Source: Acrocarpospora macrocephala | GTDB lineage: Bacteria; Actinomycetota; Actinomycetes; Streptosporangiales; Streptosporangiaceae | DNA: 64,000 nt | Reading direction: 5' to 3' | NCBI RefSeq assembly: GCF_009687865.1 | Contig: NZ_BLAE01000057.1 | Coordinates: 1 to 64,000 of the forward strand | Part shown: positions 1 through 9,421 of the stretch, in pieces | Layout: each line of letters opens with the position of its first letter | Position numbering within the stretch: position 1 is the stretch's first letter | The notes under the pieces: generated by a model | What the model was told of the DNA's origin: nothing | The model's database searches: none | The model's input: only the letters and a program-made list of their open reading frames with translations | Position numbers and translations under genes: made by a program

Positions 1-318
1 GTCCTGGTCACCCGGCTGGCCGCCTGCTGGCGCAGCCGCACCCCCTACCAACTCCGCGATCTCGACGGCCGCCCCCTCACCGTGGAGGAGGCCAAGGCGA
101 TCTGCGCCGAGCGATACGCGGTCAGCGACGCCGACCGCGCCAAGAACCGGCCCAAACGCGCCAGCACACGGCTGAAACAGGGCACCAACCAGGACACGAA
201 ACAGGGCACGAAACAGGGCACGAAACAGGGGACGAGCCGACGCGGTCAGGAGTCGCCACACGACGCTCCGGCAGCCGGCCCGTCCAGCAGCAAGGCTACC
301 CGCCACACGACGGCCTGA
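1..318 (+). CDS. C-terminal fragment of an unidentified protein (possibly transposase-related)
   Basis: The frame is open from the first base, so the protein starts outside the window; 105 residues are visible. They read as a compact domain end (VLVTRLAACWRSRTPYQLRD then EEAKAICAERYAV) followed by a basic stretch and a low-complexity tail with KQGT repeats and a Ser/Ala/Pro-rich end. I do not recognise the family. The W-R-x(n)-Y-x-LRD-x-DG arrangement and the neighbouring ISAs1 relic make a transposase end plausible, but that is only inference. No recognisable gene follows until the IS relic, so this side of the window may be an insertion hot spot. Confidence 0.4.
   Translation, partial: VLVTRLAACWRSRTPYQLRDLDGRPLTVEEAKAICAERYAVSDADRAKNRPKRASTRLKQGTNQDTKQGTKQGTKQGTSRRGQESPHDAPAAGPSSSKATRHTTA
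175..234 (+). repeat. 12-bp tandem repeat coding for KQGT
   Basis: Five consecutive 12-bp units (AAACAGGGCACG and close variants) code KQGT, NQDT, KQGT, KQGT, KQGT. The period is a multiple of three, so copy-number change would keep the frame of the surrounding gene. Confidence 0.85.
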
Positions 319-624
319 CCGGCCCTCACCACCCCCAACCGACGCGCAACGCCGTGACACCCAGTCCCGGCGTCGACCCCGCCTACCCTGATCCTTCAAA
401 GCTTGATCGGCTTGACTTCCGTTAGGAACTCAAAACCCGGCCTTGATCCGCGACAAAACCGCAGGTCACGCGACCCGTGAAAAGATCTACCTGCCCGCCG
501 CCATGCGATGAGCCATCCGCCAGGCCCGAACAGAACACGGTCGTTTCCGCCGACATCACGCATCGCCGGCGCAAGCACGCCCGCTACCCGCACCCCCGCG
601 AGGCGTTCCACGCCTTCCCCGCCG
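319..624. other. Intergenic stretch without a convincing gene
   Basis: I see no gene with a start signal here. The open frames on both strands are Pro/Arg-rich GC artefacts. It probably holds the eroded 5-prime part of the ISAs1 transposase that becomes recognisable from about 625, but the residues before that point do not align by eye. Confidence 0.4.
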
Positions 625-1180
625 CAAATCAGCAGAGGTCTGTTCGACCAGCTCAACGCCCTGCCCTGGAGCGAGGTCCCCATCGAGCAGATCACCGACG
701 GCCACGGCCGCACCGAGATCCGCACCATCATCCAGACCGTGCCCGCCCCCACCCCGGGACACCCTTCCCGCACGTCACACAGGTCCACCTGATCAAACCG
801 AAGGCCGACGACCTGAACTGCAAGCCGGTGCCGGCCGTCGCGGTCCTGGGGGTCACCACCTTGACCGCTCACCGGGCCGGTCCCCGCCGACCCGCCGAGT
901 TCATCCGCGGCGAGCGATCGATCGAGAACAAGGATCATCACCTCCGTTCTCCCGCGGGCCGCCAGGGGCGTCGCGTGACATTGCGACAGCCCGAGACGTG
1001 ACCTTCGGCGAAGACCGGTGCAAGATCCGGACCGCCACAGCTCCATCGATCTCCGCGATTGTGCGCAGCTACGTGATCGGCGCGTTGCGCCTGCTCACCT
1101 TCACCAACATCGCCGACGGAACCCGCTGGGCCCGCGACGACTTTCACAACCCGTTGATCGCTCTCGGTCTCACGATCTGA
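625..1180 (+). pseudogene. Frameshifted ISAs1-family transposase relic
   Basis: Three pieces of one transposase lie in order in three frames. Frame 1 (from about 625) gives GLFDQLNALPWSEVP followed by GHGRTEIRTI, like the ISAs1 N-x-P-x-L-x-x-Q-L-x-ALPW and HGR-x-E-x-R-T segments. Frame 3 (about 860-960) gives TTLTAHRAGPRRPAEFIRGE and then SIENKDHH, matching the T-S-L-T-A...IRGHW-x-IEN-x-x-H block. Frame 2 (998-1180) gives VTFGEDRCKIRTATAP and then the conserved C-terminal helix ending at a TGA. At least two frameshifts separate them and the N-terminus is missing, so the element is dead. I could not place the terminal inverted repeats. The family assignment rests on my memory of ISAs1 motifs. 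Confidence 0.75.
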
Positions 1181-1380
1181 GAGCTCCTTCAGCCCTGCCC
1201 AGAGGACATCACGCGGTGATTCGTTATCGAGGTGAGCGCGAGCAGCAGGCCGTACCCGATGGTCAGGCGAAACCCCGGACAAACTCACCAGCGTTCCCGG
1301 CTCAGCGAGGTTGTCGGCTATCTGGGTACGACCCGCCCGTCTGTCACGTCACTTGAGACTGGTAATCGGCGTACTCGTGT

Positions 1381-4300
1381 TCAGGCGTGGGTGGTCAGCG
1401 TTGAGCCGGTGCGGGATTTCCTGACGTGGAGTTGGGTGGGGATTCGGGTGCGGAGTTCGGGGACGTGGCTGATGACGCCGACGGCTCGGCCGCCTTGGCG
1501 GAGGGAGTCGAGGATGTCGATGACGTCGTCGAGGGTTTCCTCGTCCAGGGTGCCGAAGCCTTCGTCGACGAAAAGGGTGCCTATGTCGGTGCCGCCGGCC
1601 TCGGCGGTGACGACGTCGGCGAGGCCGAGGGCCAAAGCGAGGGAGGTGATGAAGCTTTCGCCGCCGGAGAGGGTGGCGGGGTCGCGGTCGATGCCGGTCC
1701 AGGCGTCGAGGACGCGGAGGCCCAAGCCGCCGCCGGAGCGGGTCCGGGAGGCGGCGCTTCGGCGTTTGTCGTACTGCAGGAGGTAGCGTCCGCCGGACAT
1801 GTGGGTGAGGCGGTCGTTGGCGGCGTCGACGACCTGGCGGAGGCGTTCGCCGAGCACGTAGGCGGACAGGGCCATGTCCCACTGGTTGTCGGTGGAGGTG
1901 CCGTTGGCGAGTTCGGCCATCCGGCGGGCCAGGAGGTGGGCCGCTTCGGCGGGGACGCGGCGTTTCACGGCGGTGGCCAGGTCGGCGGAGAGCGCGGTGA
2001 GGTGGTCGTGGCGGTGGCGGGCCTGGTCGCGGGTGGAGGTGCGGTCTTCGTGTTCGTGTTCGGCCTGCTCGCGTTCTTCGGTCAGTCGAGCCAGGTCGGG
2101 GGGTGGTTCCGCGGCGGCGGCGAGGAGTTCCGGGTCGGACAGGAGTGCGGTGATGGCGGCGTGCTCGTCGCGGAGCGCGTTGAGGCGGTCGGTCATGATC
2201 GTCCGTTCCGCCCCGGTCCGTACGGCGGCTCGGGCGTCTTCGATGCCGCGGAAACCGGCGTCGAGCGCGGCGCGGACTGCTGCCTCGTGGGCGGTCTCGC
2301 GTTCGGCTTCGGCTGAGGCGGCGGAGCGCAGGGCGGCGGACGCGGCGCGAAGCCGGTCGGCCTCGATGGCGAGCCTGGCCATCCGGGCGGCCAGGGTGGG
2401 GTCATCGCCGCAGGCTGTTTTGATGATCTCGGCCAGCCGATTCTCGTCGGCCGCGATCTGTTCTGCCCTGGTGCGAGCCGATGCCAGGTCGATCGCGTTC
2501 TGGCGGGCCCGGTTCTCCAGGTCGGCCAGTTCGGCGGTCAACTGGGAGACCTCCCGCGCGTCCGCCGGTTCGCGTGCGGCGGTCATGCGGACCCGCGCGA
2601 GTTCGAGTCCCGCGTCTGTACGGGCCTGGACTGCGGCTTCTTCGGTGAGGTCCACGGTGTCGCGGACGGCGTCGTAAGCGGCTTGGGCGTTGGCGGCACC
2701 CGCGACGGCGTCGGCAGCCGCTGAGATCAGGTCGGCTTCACCGGCGATCCGGGTCCTCCGCTCGGCCACGGAGGCGTCGTCGCCTCTGGCCTCGTCGAGC
2801 CGCGCCACGATTCGGTCCTGTTCGCCCAGAAGCGCGGCCTCCTCGGCGCGGAGTTCCGCCAGCGCGCGCCTGACCTCCTCCGCTCGCTCGCGGGCCGATT
2901 CCAGTTCGCCGCGCAACGTCTCGACTCGCGCGGCCAGGTCCTCTTCCGTCGCCGCCAGCGCCCGCAGTCCCGAGAGCACGTCTTCCTCGGCCGTCCAGGC
3001 CGCCTCCGCGTCTCCCACCGGCAGCCCGTCGGCCTGATCTGCCGCCGACTCCAGCCGCGAGGCGACCGTGGCCACCCGGGATTCCGCGGCCTCCCGCGCG
3101 CTCTGCGCGCCATCCGAATCGGCCTGCGCCGCCTCCTCGTCTTCCGCGCCCGGGGCGTCCGCGAAGGACTCGGCGGGCGCCGGGTGCGCCTCGGACCCGC
3201 AGACCACGCAGGCCTCCCCCGCGACCAGACTCGCCGCGAGTTCCGCCGCCATCCCGTCGATCCGCGCCTGCCGGACGGCCAGCAACCGGTCCAGCATCAC
3301 CTGCGCCTCATCGGTCGCCGCCCGCCGGACCTCCTCCGCCTCGGCCAGTTCGTCCGCCAGTTCCTCCCGCCGGAGCGCCGCGTCGAACCGCCCACGGGCC
3401 GCCAGGCACCGAGCCTCGACAGCGGGAATCTCCGCCACCCGGGACCGTAGTTCGCCGAGCTCGGCCGTGGCCGCGGCGAACTCCCCAGGCAGCTCCGCCA
3501 GCCGCGCACCCACCTCGGCCTCAGCCCGCCCGAAACGCTCGCCCTCGCTCCGCAGACTCCTCAACTCATCCCGAACCACACCCAACCGGGCTTCCTCAGC
3601 ACTCAGCTCCTGAAGCCGGGCAGCCTCCTCCCGGCAACGCCGCTCCCACTGAGCCAACGTCGATTCCGAGGAAGGCACCTGATCCGGATCGTGGAATAGG
3701 TGGGGGGCCGCCTGTTCGAGGGCGAGCAGGAGGGCGCGTTGGTTCGCCTGCGCCTGGGTTAGAGATCGGGCCAGCGAATCGCGGTGGCGAACCTTGTTGA
3801 GGGTCGATTCGGCTGCTTCGTGGGCCGATTCGGCGAGCGGGAGGGTGGTCGCGGCGTGATGGGAGGCGGTGCGGCGGAGTTCGGCCTCTTGAAGGTCGTC
3901 GGGGAGGACGGCCAGGCGGTCGTTGATCTCGTGTTCGGTCTTCTCCAGGGAGAGGAGCTCGCTGGCCGCCTCCGTTCGGGCGGTACGAAGGAGAGCCAGG
4001 CGAGCTTCCTCAGGTTCAAGCTGATTCAGGCGTGCGATTTCATCTCGATAATCCTGTTCGAGGACAGCTAGTTCCTCTGGGCCGACATCGCCCACTTGTA
4101 CGGCTTCCGCCTGCGCGATGGCGGCCCGCGCCAGCGCCGTGCGGTGATCGTGCTGGAGGATCAAGGGCAGGACGCGATCCGCGGCGGCGGCCTCGGCGAG
4201 GAGGGTTTCCAGGTCGGCGCGTTCCTCAGCGGTGGATTCGAGTTCGTCGCGCCGCAACACGGCGTCGGCATGGCGGTGGCGCCGTTCGGCGAGGGCGCGG

Positions 4301-5124
4301 GCCTGGTCGTGGCGGGCACGCGCGGACTCGAGCGTGGCTTCGCTCGCCGTACAGGCCTGGGCGGAGTCGCGGGCGGCGGAATCGGCGGCAGCGAGGAGGG
4401 CGGCGCTCCACCCCAGCGGGTCGGAGTCGGGGTCGAGGGCGGTTTCGGCCAGAAGGGCGGAGCCGGCCGCGCCGCGCATCTGGTTGACGGCGGCGTGCAC
4501 CTGGGCGCGGAGGGATTCCTCCGCGCGGCCGGTTTCGCGGCGGTGGTCGGCGAGCCATTTCTCCACCCCGGTGAAGAGCCGGACCGAGAAGAGGCGTTCC
4601 AGGAGTTTGCGGCGGTCGTCGCCGTCGGCGCGGAGGAAGCGGGCGAATTCCCCCTGAGGCAGCATGGCCACCTGGGCGAACTGGTCGAGGTTCATGCCGA
4701 GCAGGCCGCCGATGAGGTCTCCGGCCTCGTCGATACGGGTGGTGAGGCCGACCCAGTCGTCCTTGAACTCTTCGACGATGACCTTGGCGTTCTCGGTGAC
4801 CATGCCCTGACCACGGAGTTTGGGACGCAACCAGGCGGGCGAACGCCGGATCCGCAGGCGCCGCCCGCGGATCGTCGCCTCCAGCAGGACCTCGGGCCCG
4901 CGATTGGGCGGGGCGTGGTCGCAGCGGAGCGTGCGGGCGCTGTTGCGCAGACCGGGCACCACACCGTAAAGGGCGCAGCAGACCGCGTCGAGGACGGTGG
5001 TCTTGCCCGCGCCGGTGGGGCCGTGGATGAGGAACAGGCCCGCCGCGCCGAGGGTGTCGAAATCGACCTCCTCGACGCCGGGGAAGGACCCGAAGGCTGA
5101 GATCCGCAGCCGGTGCAGCCTCAT
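1381..5124 (-). CDS. sbcC: SbcC-like SMC-family exonuclease subunit
   Basis: This is the ATPase and coiled-coil subunit of the SbcCD (bacterial Mre11-Rad50) nuclease, which trims hairpins and blocked DNA ends. The 1247-residue protein has Walker A GPTGAGKTT at 35-43, a long Ala/Glu/Arg-rich coiled coil, a zinc-hook CVVC at Cys639/Cys642 near the middle, a second coiled coil, the ABC signature TLSGGESF and the Walker B/D-loop FVDEGFGTLDEETLDDV close to the C-terminus. The size is normal to slightly long for the family. The ATG directly follows the TAG of sbcD (TAGATG), so the two are cotranscribed and probably coupled. Several long open frames on the opposite strand are shadows of its codon bias. 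Confidence 0.96.
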   Translation of the reverse strand: MRLHRLRISAFGSFPGVEEVDFDTLGAAGLFLIHGPTGAGKTTVLDAVCCALYGVVPGLRNSARTLRCDHAPPNRGPEVLLEATIRGRRLRIRRSPAWLRPKLRGQGMVTENAKVIVEEFKDDWVGLTTRIDEAGDLIGGLLGMNLDQFAQVAMLPQGEFARFLRADGDDRRKLLERLFSVRLFTGVEKWLADHRRETGRAEESLRAQVHAAVNQMRGAAGSALLAETALDPDSDPLGWSAALLAAADSAARDSAQACTASEATLESARARHDQARALAERRHRHADAVLRRDELESTAEERADLETLLAEAAAADRVLPLILQHDHRTALARAAIAQAEAVQVGDVGPEELAVLEQDYRDEIARLNQLEPEEARLALLRTARTEAASELLSLEKTEHEINDRLAVLPDDLQEAELRRTASHHAATTLPLAESAHEAAESTLNKVRHRDSLARSLTQAQANQRALLLALEQAAPHLFHDPDQVPSSESTLAQWERRCREEAARLQELSAEEARLGVVRDELRSLRSEGERFGRAEAEVGARLAELPGEFAAATAELGELRSRVAEIPAVEARCLAARGRFDAALRREELADELAEAEEVRRAATDEAQVMLDRLLAVRQARIDGMAAELAASLVAGEACVVCGSEAHPAPAESFADAPGAEDEEAAQADSDGAQSAREAAESRVATVASRLESAADQADGLPVGDAEAAWTAEEDVLSGLRALAATEEDLAARVETLRGELESARERAEEVRRALAELRAEEAALLGEQDRIVARLDEARGDDASVAERRTRIAGEADLISAAADAVAGAANAQAAYDAVRDTVDLTEEAAVQARTDAGLELARVRMTAAREPADAREVSQLTAELADLENRARQNAIDLASARTRAEQIAADENRLAEIIKTACGDDPTLAARMARLAIEADRLRAASAALRSAASAEAERETAHEAAVRAALDAGFRGIEDARAAVRTGAERTIMTDRLNALRDEHAAITALLSDPELLAAAAEPPPDLARLTEEREQAEHEHEDRTSTRDQARHRHDHLTALSADLATAVKRRVPAEAAHLLARRMAELANGTSTDNQWDMALSAYVLGERLRQVVDAANDRLTHMSGGRYLLQYDKRRSAASRTRSGGGLGLRVLDAWTGIDRDPATLSGGESFITSLALALGLADVVTAEAGGTDIGTLFVDEGFGTLDEETLDDVIDILDSLRQGGRAVGVISHVPELRTRIPTQLHVRKSRTGSTLTTHA

Positions 5125-6216
5125 CTACGCCGTCGTCTCCTTGATCCGGTAGGCCGTGATCGCGTCTTCCAGCAGCCGTCGCTCGTCGGCGTCGGCGGGC
5201 TCGCCCCTGACCTCGCGGACGAAGTCGAGGGCCACCTCGATCTCCGGGCGGCCGGATATCCGGGCGCTGCGGGCGATCGGCTCGATTCCCCCTTCGGGGG
5301 CGAAATGCAGGTCCACCGTATGGGGGAATCGGGCGCGCAGTTGCTCCATCGCGGCCTTTGGCCGTACCGGATCGGTGAGGGTGGCCTGGATCCAGTGGTC
5401 GCTTGGGTCCAGGGCGAGGAGGTCGGACAGGTGGCCGCGGATCCGGCGGAGCGGGCGGGGGACGGGGGCGGGGACGAAGGTGGAGGTGGCGGCGTCGAGG
5501 TCGATCAGCCAGGAGCCTTTGACGTGGTCGGCCTCGGAGAAGGAGTAGGCGAGGGGGGAACCCGAGTAGCGGACGGTGTCGCTCATGCGCTGGCGGCCGT
5601 GCAGGTGGCCGAGGGCGACATAGTCGACGCCTTCGAACGCGGTCAGCGGCACGTGGGCCACCCCGCCGACGGTGATGTCGCGCTCGCTGTCGCTGGCCGC
5701 GCCGCCGACCACGAACGCGTGCGCCAGCACCACCTTGCGCTCGCGCGGATCGGCGCGGATCCGGTCCATGGCATGGGTGATCGCGGCCGTGTGGGTCCGC
5801 TCGGCCAGCTGCCACGGACCCTTCACCAACTCCGGCTCCAAGTACGGAATGCCGAAAAATCCAACATTGTTGATGACGACTGGAAGCCAGGACCGCCCCG
5901 GATCGGTACGCAAATGGACCCGATCCATCAGATCGGCCCCGAACCCCAGCCGCACCGGAGAGTCATGGTTCCCGCTGATCACCACGGTATGCACATCGAG
6001 GGCACGCAGCCGCGCCAGCGCCTCACCGCAGAGCGCCACGGCGTCGACCGGAGGAAGGGCCCGATCATAGACATCTCCCGAGATGAGCACCACGTCCACG
6101 CGCTCCTCCCGAACCGTGGCCACGAGATGGTCCACAAAGGCCTCTTGCGCGCGCAACAGGCTCTCGCGGTGGAACGACCGGCCCAGGTGCCAGTCCGACG
6201 TATGCAGCAGGCGCAT
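5125..6216 (-). CDS. sbcD: SbcD-like metallophosphoesterase exonuclease subunit
   Basis: This is the Mre11-like nuclease partner of SbcC, 363 residues. Calcineurin-type metallophosphoesterase motifs are in order: SDWHLG (Asp8, His10), SGDVYDR (Asp48), SGNHDS (Asn83, His84), HAFVVGG, and ALGHLHG for the last metal ligands. The C-terminal third is the usual SbcD capping region. It is the first gene of the sbcD-sbcC pair and faces the alpha/beta hydrolase gene, so the interval 6217-6333 should carry divergent promoters. I see nothing unusual in it. Confidence 0.96.
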   Translation of the reverse strand: MRLLHTSDWHLGRSFHRESLLRAQEAFVDHLVATVREERVDVVLISGDVYDRALPPVDAVALCGEALARLRALDVHTVVISGNHDSPVRLGFGADLMDRVHLRTDPGRSWLPVVINNVGFFGIPYLEPELVKGPWQLAERTHTAAITHAMDRIRADPRERKVVLAHAFVVGGAASDSERDITVGGVAHVPLTAFEGVDYVALGHLHGRQRMSDTVRYSGSPLAYSFSEADHVKGSWLIDLDAATSTFVPAPVPRPLRRIRGHLSDLLALDPSDHWIQATLTDPVRPKAAMEQLRARFPHTVDLHFAPEGGIEPIARSARISGRPEIEVALDFVREVRGEPADADERRLLEDAITAYRIKETTA

Positions 6217-6333
6217 GTCGCAGGAAGCTAACAGGTCCCTCCGACAAATGTGGCCCCTGCCACGTCGGCAGCAACACGTAATGTCTTAACCTTGTGATCC
6301 GTGGGCACAGTAAGGAGGAGGGCACGACTCGGA

Positions 6334-6363
6334 ATGTTGATGGTCCCGCGGGGAGCGGCCTGA
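6334..6363 (+). other. Possible nine-codon leader ORF coupled to the hydrolase start
   Basis: ATG at 6334 opens a nine-residue frame (MLMVPRGAA) whose TGA (6361-6363) shares its last A with the ATG of the hydrolase gene (6363-6365). A strong purine run AAGGAGGAG lies at 6312-6320, 13 nt before this ATG, which is a long spacing. A second weaker SD, GGGAG at 6351-6355, sits correctly for the hydrolase start. The overlap could be chance. Confidence 0.3.
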
Positions 6364-7841
6364 TGGCGATTGGCCGGGGCACCCTGAGTGTCGTGGCGGG
6401 CGTGCTGGTAGCCGCGCTCGCGATTTTGGGTTACCTGCTGCCTCCGCCGGCATTCGATCCGCCGCCGCTGGTGAAAGCGCCCGCCTTCGAGGAGCTGCCC
6501 GAGCAGCCCGCGTCCGAACGCCGGCCGGTGAGCACCGGCACGCCGATCCAGGTTCAGCGGATCACCGTCCCGGTGCGGGGCGAGGAGCTGAAGGCCACCA
6601 TCCGCGTTCCCACGACGCCCGGCAAGCACCCGGCGATGGTCTTCGTGCAGGGCTCCGGCTCAGGCTCCGGCGACGAGTTCACGAGCCAAGCCGAATGGCT
6701 AGCCAAATCCGGAATTGTCACCCTTTCTTATGACAAGCGGACGGTCGGGTACTCCTTCCGGAACCGGGACTTCGCGCTCCTCGCCGAGGATGCCCTGCAC
6801 ATGATCGACGTGCTGCGCGCCCGTTCCGACGTGAATCCGGCCAAGACCGGCCTGTGGGGCGTCAGCGAAGGCGGCTGGGTGGTGCCGATCGCCGCGGCCA
6901 ACAGCCACGATGTGGCCTATACCGTGCTCGTCTCCTCGCCCAACGTCTCGCCGATGCGCCAGGTCGCGTTCGCGCTGAACGAGCAGCTGGAGCGCCTGCA
7001 CGCGCCGAACGGCGTGCGCGACCTGCTCACCCGCGCGATGGGCGGCGTCGGCTTCGACTTCCTCCGCTACGACAGCGTCCCCGCGCTCAGCCGCATCACC
7101 CAGCCCACGCTCGCGCTGTACGGCACGATGGACCCCTCCATCCCGTTCGTGCAGAGCACCGAGACGCTGATCAACTCCCTCCCGACCAGCAACTACACCA
7201 TCCGCTTCCTGGCCGGGGCCGATCACGCCATGCGGATCAACGGCGGCCGGTTCGTGCCCGACTACCTGCCCACGCTGGCGAACTGGATCCAGAGCCTGCC
7301 GGCGCTGCCGCAGCTGAAGATGGCGGGAGCCACGCCGATCCAGCGCTTCCAGGCCAGCGACGTGCCGGCCGCGCCCTGGTATGGCGGGAGCACCTTCCTC
7401 GGCCTCACCCTCACCCTGGCCGCGGTCGGTTACGTGGCCGCGCCGGTGACCGAGATGATGGTCCGGCTGCGCGGTCGTGACCTGCGGCATCAGACCAACA
7501 TGCAGCTGTGGCCGGCGCTCAGGCGCAGGCTCAGGCGGATGGCCTGGACGGGGCTCGGGCTGCTGGCCGCCGTGCTGGCGTTCATCATGCTGATCGTGCT
7601 GTTCTCGGTGAACCAGGCGGGGGCCTGGCCTGCCGTACAGGCCGGGTGGCTGGTGGTGCGGGTGCTTGCGGTGTTGATCCTGGCGCAGGAGGCGGGCGCG
7701 GTCGGGGCGCTGATCGTCGGGCTGCGGGATGGCTGGCAGCCGTCCCGGTGGCAGAAGGCCACGCTGACCGGCGTGCTGGGCGGCACGGGGCTGCTGCTGG
7801 TTACGGCCGCTTACTACGGTCTGTTCGCATTCCCCTGGTAG
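6363..7841 (+). CDS. Membrane-anchored alpha/beta hydrolase (serine hydrolase)
   Basis: A 492-residue protein. An N-terminal membrane segment (about residues 3-27) is followed by an extracytoplasmic alpha/beta-hydrolase domain with nucleophile elbow GVSEGG (Ser168), Asp257 in YGTMDPSIP and His288 in GADHAM, a complete catalytic triad. Unusually, the C-terminal 120 residues add about four hydrophobic helices (from about 360 to the end). The substrate is unknown; the fold is like acyl-aminoacyl-peptidase/dipeptidyl-peptidase hydrolases. I chose ATG 6363 because GGGAG lies 7 nt upstream; an in-frame GTG at 6294 would add 23 polar residues before the membrane helix and looks wrong. Confidence 0.85.
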   Translation: MAIGRGTLSVVAGVLVAALAILGYLLPPPAFDPPPLVKAPAFEELPEQPASERRPVSTGTPIQVQRITVPVRGEELKATIRVPTTPGKHPAMVFVQGSGSGSGDEFTSQAEWLAKSGIVTLSYDKRTVGYSFRNRDFALLAEDALHMIDVLRARSDVNPAKTGLWGVSEGGWVVPIAAANSHDVAYTVLVSSPNVSPMRQVAFALNEQLERLHAPNGVRDLLTRAMGGVGFDFLRYDSVPALSRITQPTLALYGTMDPSIPFVQSTETLINSLPTSNYTIRFLAGADHAMRINGGRFVPDYLPTLANWIQSLPALPQLKMAGATPIQRFQASDVPAAPWYGGSTFLGLTLTLAAVGYVAAPVTEMMVRLRGRDLRHQTNMQLWPALRRRLRRMAWTGLGLLAAVLAFIMLIVLFSVNQAGAWPAVQAGWLVVRVLAVLILAQEAGAVGALIVGLRDGWQPSRWQKATLTGVLGGTGLLLVTAAYYGLFAFPW

Positions 7842-7996
7842 GGAATTGCCCCGTTATGTGGGCATCGGTTGGCCGAACCTGCCGATGAAGTTGCCATACA
7901 TCGCCAAAGGCGACGGCATGACGGCCGCGGGGGCGGTTCAATGTAATCGCAGCGGCACTGTCAGTGACGCATCGGTAGATCGATATTCCAGTCGGG

Positions 7997-9418
7997 GTGG
8001 ACGTGAAGAAGCCAGCGGGGGTGATCGGGTGGCTCGCGCTCTCGGCCGTTCTGCCCGGCGCGGCCCACCTGCGGGCCGGGTGGACACGTACCGGATTGGC
8101 CCTGCTGGGGACCTATCTGGGCATCGTGCTGACGGGTTTCGCCATCGTGAAGACGGCGGATGCCGGGCTGGCGGGTCGCGCGCTGCGCTGGCTGACGGCG
8201 ATCAGCGTGCTGGCGTGGGCGGCCGCGCTGGGCTGGTTCGTCCTGATCGTGCACTCGTTCATCGTGCTGCGGCCGTGGCGGTTGCCGAGGAAGGGGCAGA
8301 TCCTCACCGGGACCGTCGCGGGAGTCCTGGCGATCGTGATGGCGGCGCCGTTCGTGATCACGGCGCAGTATGTGACAGTCTCGCAGCGTGCGCTCGAGCG
8401 GATGTTCGGCGGCTCCGGCGAGCCGATCGGGGATCCCTGGTCGGGTCGGGATCGGGTGAACGTGCTGCTGGTCGGCGGCGACGCCGACGAGAACCGGATC
8501 GGGATGCGGACCGACAGCGTGAACGTGGCGAGCGTGGACGTGCGCACCGGCGACACGGTCGTGTTCAGCCTGCCGAGGAACCTGGAGGATGTTCGTTTTC
8601 CGCCCGGCAGTCCGATGAATGCCCGTTTCCCGGACGGGTTCCGCCTTCCGGTGGGGGTGGGAGGTTCGCGGGAGGACCTGCTCTTCTCGGTCTGGGAGTA
8701 CGCGGACGAGCATCCGGAGCTGTTCGGCGGGCGGCAGGGCATGGGCGCCCAGACGCTGAAGGAGACCGTCGGCTACACGCTCGGATTGAAGATCGACTGG
8801 TACGCGATGGTGAACATCTGGGGATTCGCCCGGATTGTCGATGCGCTGGGCGGGCTGGTCCTCACGGTGGATCGGGATGTCGTGTTCGGGCGGTACAACG
8901 AGGGCCTGGTCCGGGCGGGCACCCGGCGGCTCGGCGGCGCGGAGGCGCTGTGGTTCGCGCGATCGCGCACGTTCAGCGATGACTTCACCCGGATGCGGCG
9001 GCAGCGTTGCGTGTTCAACGCGCTGCTGACCCAGGCCGATCCGGCGAGCGTGCTGGCCAGGTTCAACCAGATCGCGGCGGCCACCCAGGACATGATCCAG
9101 ACCGATGTGCCGCGGGGCATGCTGGAGCACCTGGTGCCGCTGGCGGCGAAGGTGAAGCACGCGAAGGTGACGAGCGTGCAGTTCGTGCCGCCGTTGATCC
9201 ACACGGGGTATCCGGACTGGGACCTGATCCGGCGTGTCACCGCGCAGGCACTGGAGGATCAGAAACGGCCCAAATCTGTTCAAACCCGGTCCGCGAACCC
9301 GGTCGAAGCGGTCGCGGCCCCGACTGCCGCTCCCCCGACCGTTGCGCCCCCAGCTGCTGTGCCCCCGGCTGTTGTGCCGTCGCCGGATCAGCTCAAAGCG
9401 GGATGTGACGGGATGTGA
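7997..9418 (+). CDS. LytR-CpsA-Psr (LCP) family cell-wall ligase
   Basis: LCP proteins transfer anionic glycopolymers from lipid carriers onto peptidoglycan outside the membrane. This 473-residue protein has about four N-terminal hydrophobic segments (residues 8-130), more than the single helix of classic LCPs. The LCP domain follows: NVLLVGGDADENRIGMRTDS (pyrophosphate-binding region), DTVVFSLPRNLEDV, the Tyr/Trp-rich core, LGGLVLTVDRDV, LGGAEALWFARSR and DDFTRMRRQR. The C-terminus is a Pro/Ala-rich tail ending in LKAGCDGM. The start is GTG with only a weak SD. With the exopolysaccharide locus at 42-56 kb it fits a role in surface polymer attachment, but the substrate is unknown. Confidence 0.9.
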   Translation: MDVKKPAGVIGWLALSAVLPGAAHLRAGWTRTGLALLGTYLGIVLTGFAIVKTADAGLAGRALRWLTAISVLAWAAALGWFVLIVHSFIVLRPWRLPRKGQILTGTVAGVLAIVMAAPFVITAQYVTVSQRALERMFGGSGEPIGDPWSGRDRVNVLLVGGDADENRIGMRTDSVNVASVDVRTGDTVVFSLPRNLEDVRFPPGSPMNARFPDGFRLPVGVGGSREDLLFSVWEYADEHPELFGGRQGMGAQTLKETVGYTLGLKIDWYAMVNIWGFARIVDALGGLVLTVDRDVVFGRYNEGLVRAGTRRLGGAEALWFARSRTFSDDFTRMRRQRCVFNALLTQADPASVLARFNQIAAATQDMIQTDVPRGMLEHLVPLAAKVKHAKVTSVQFVPPLIHTGYPDWDLIRRVTAQALEDQKRPKSVQTRSANPVEAVAAPTAAPPTVAPPAAVPPAVVPSPDQLKAGCDGM

Positions 9419-9421
9419 CCG

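Noticed and set aside
556-762. Minus-strand open frames in the 396-1300 region
   Set aside because: They oppose the recognisable ISAs1 blocks on the plus strand and have only low-complexity Gly/Arg sequence.
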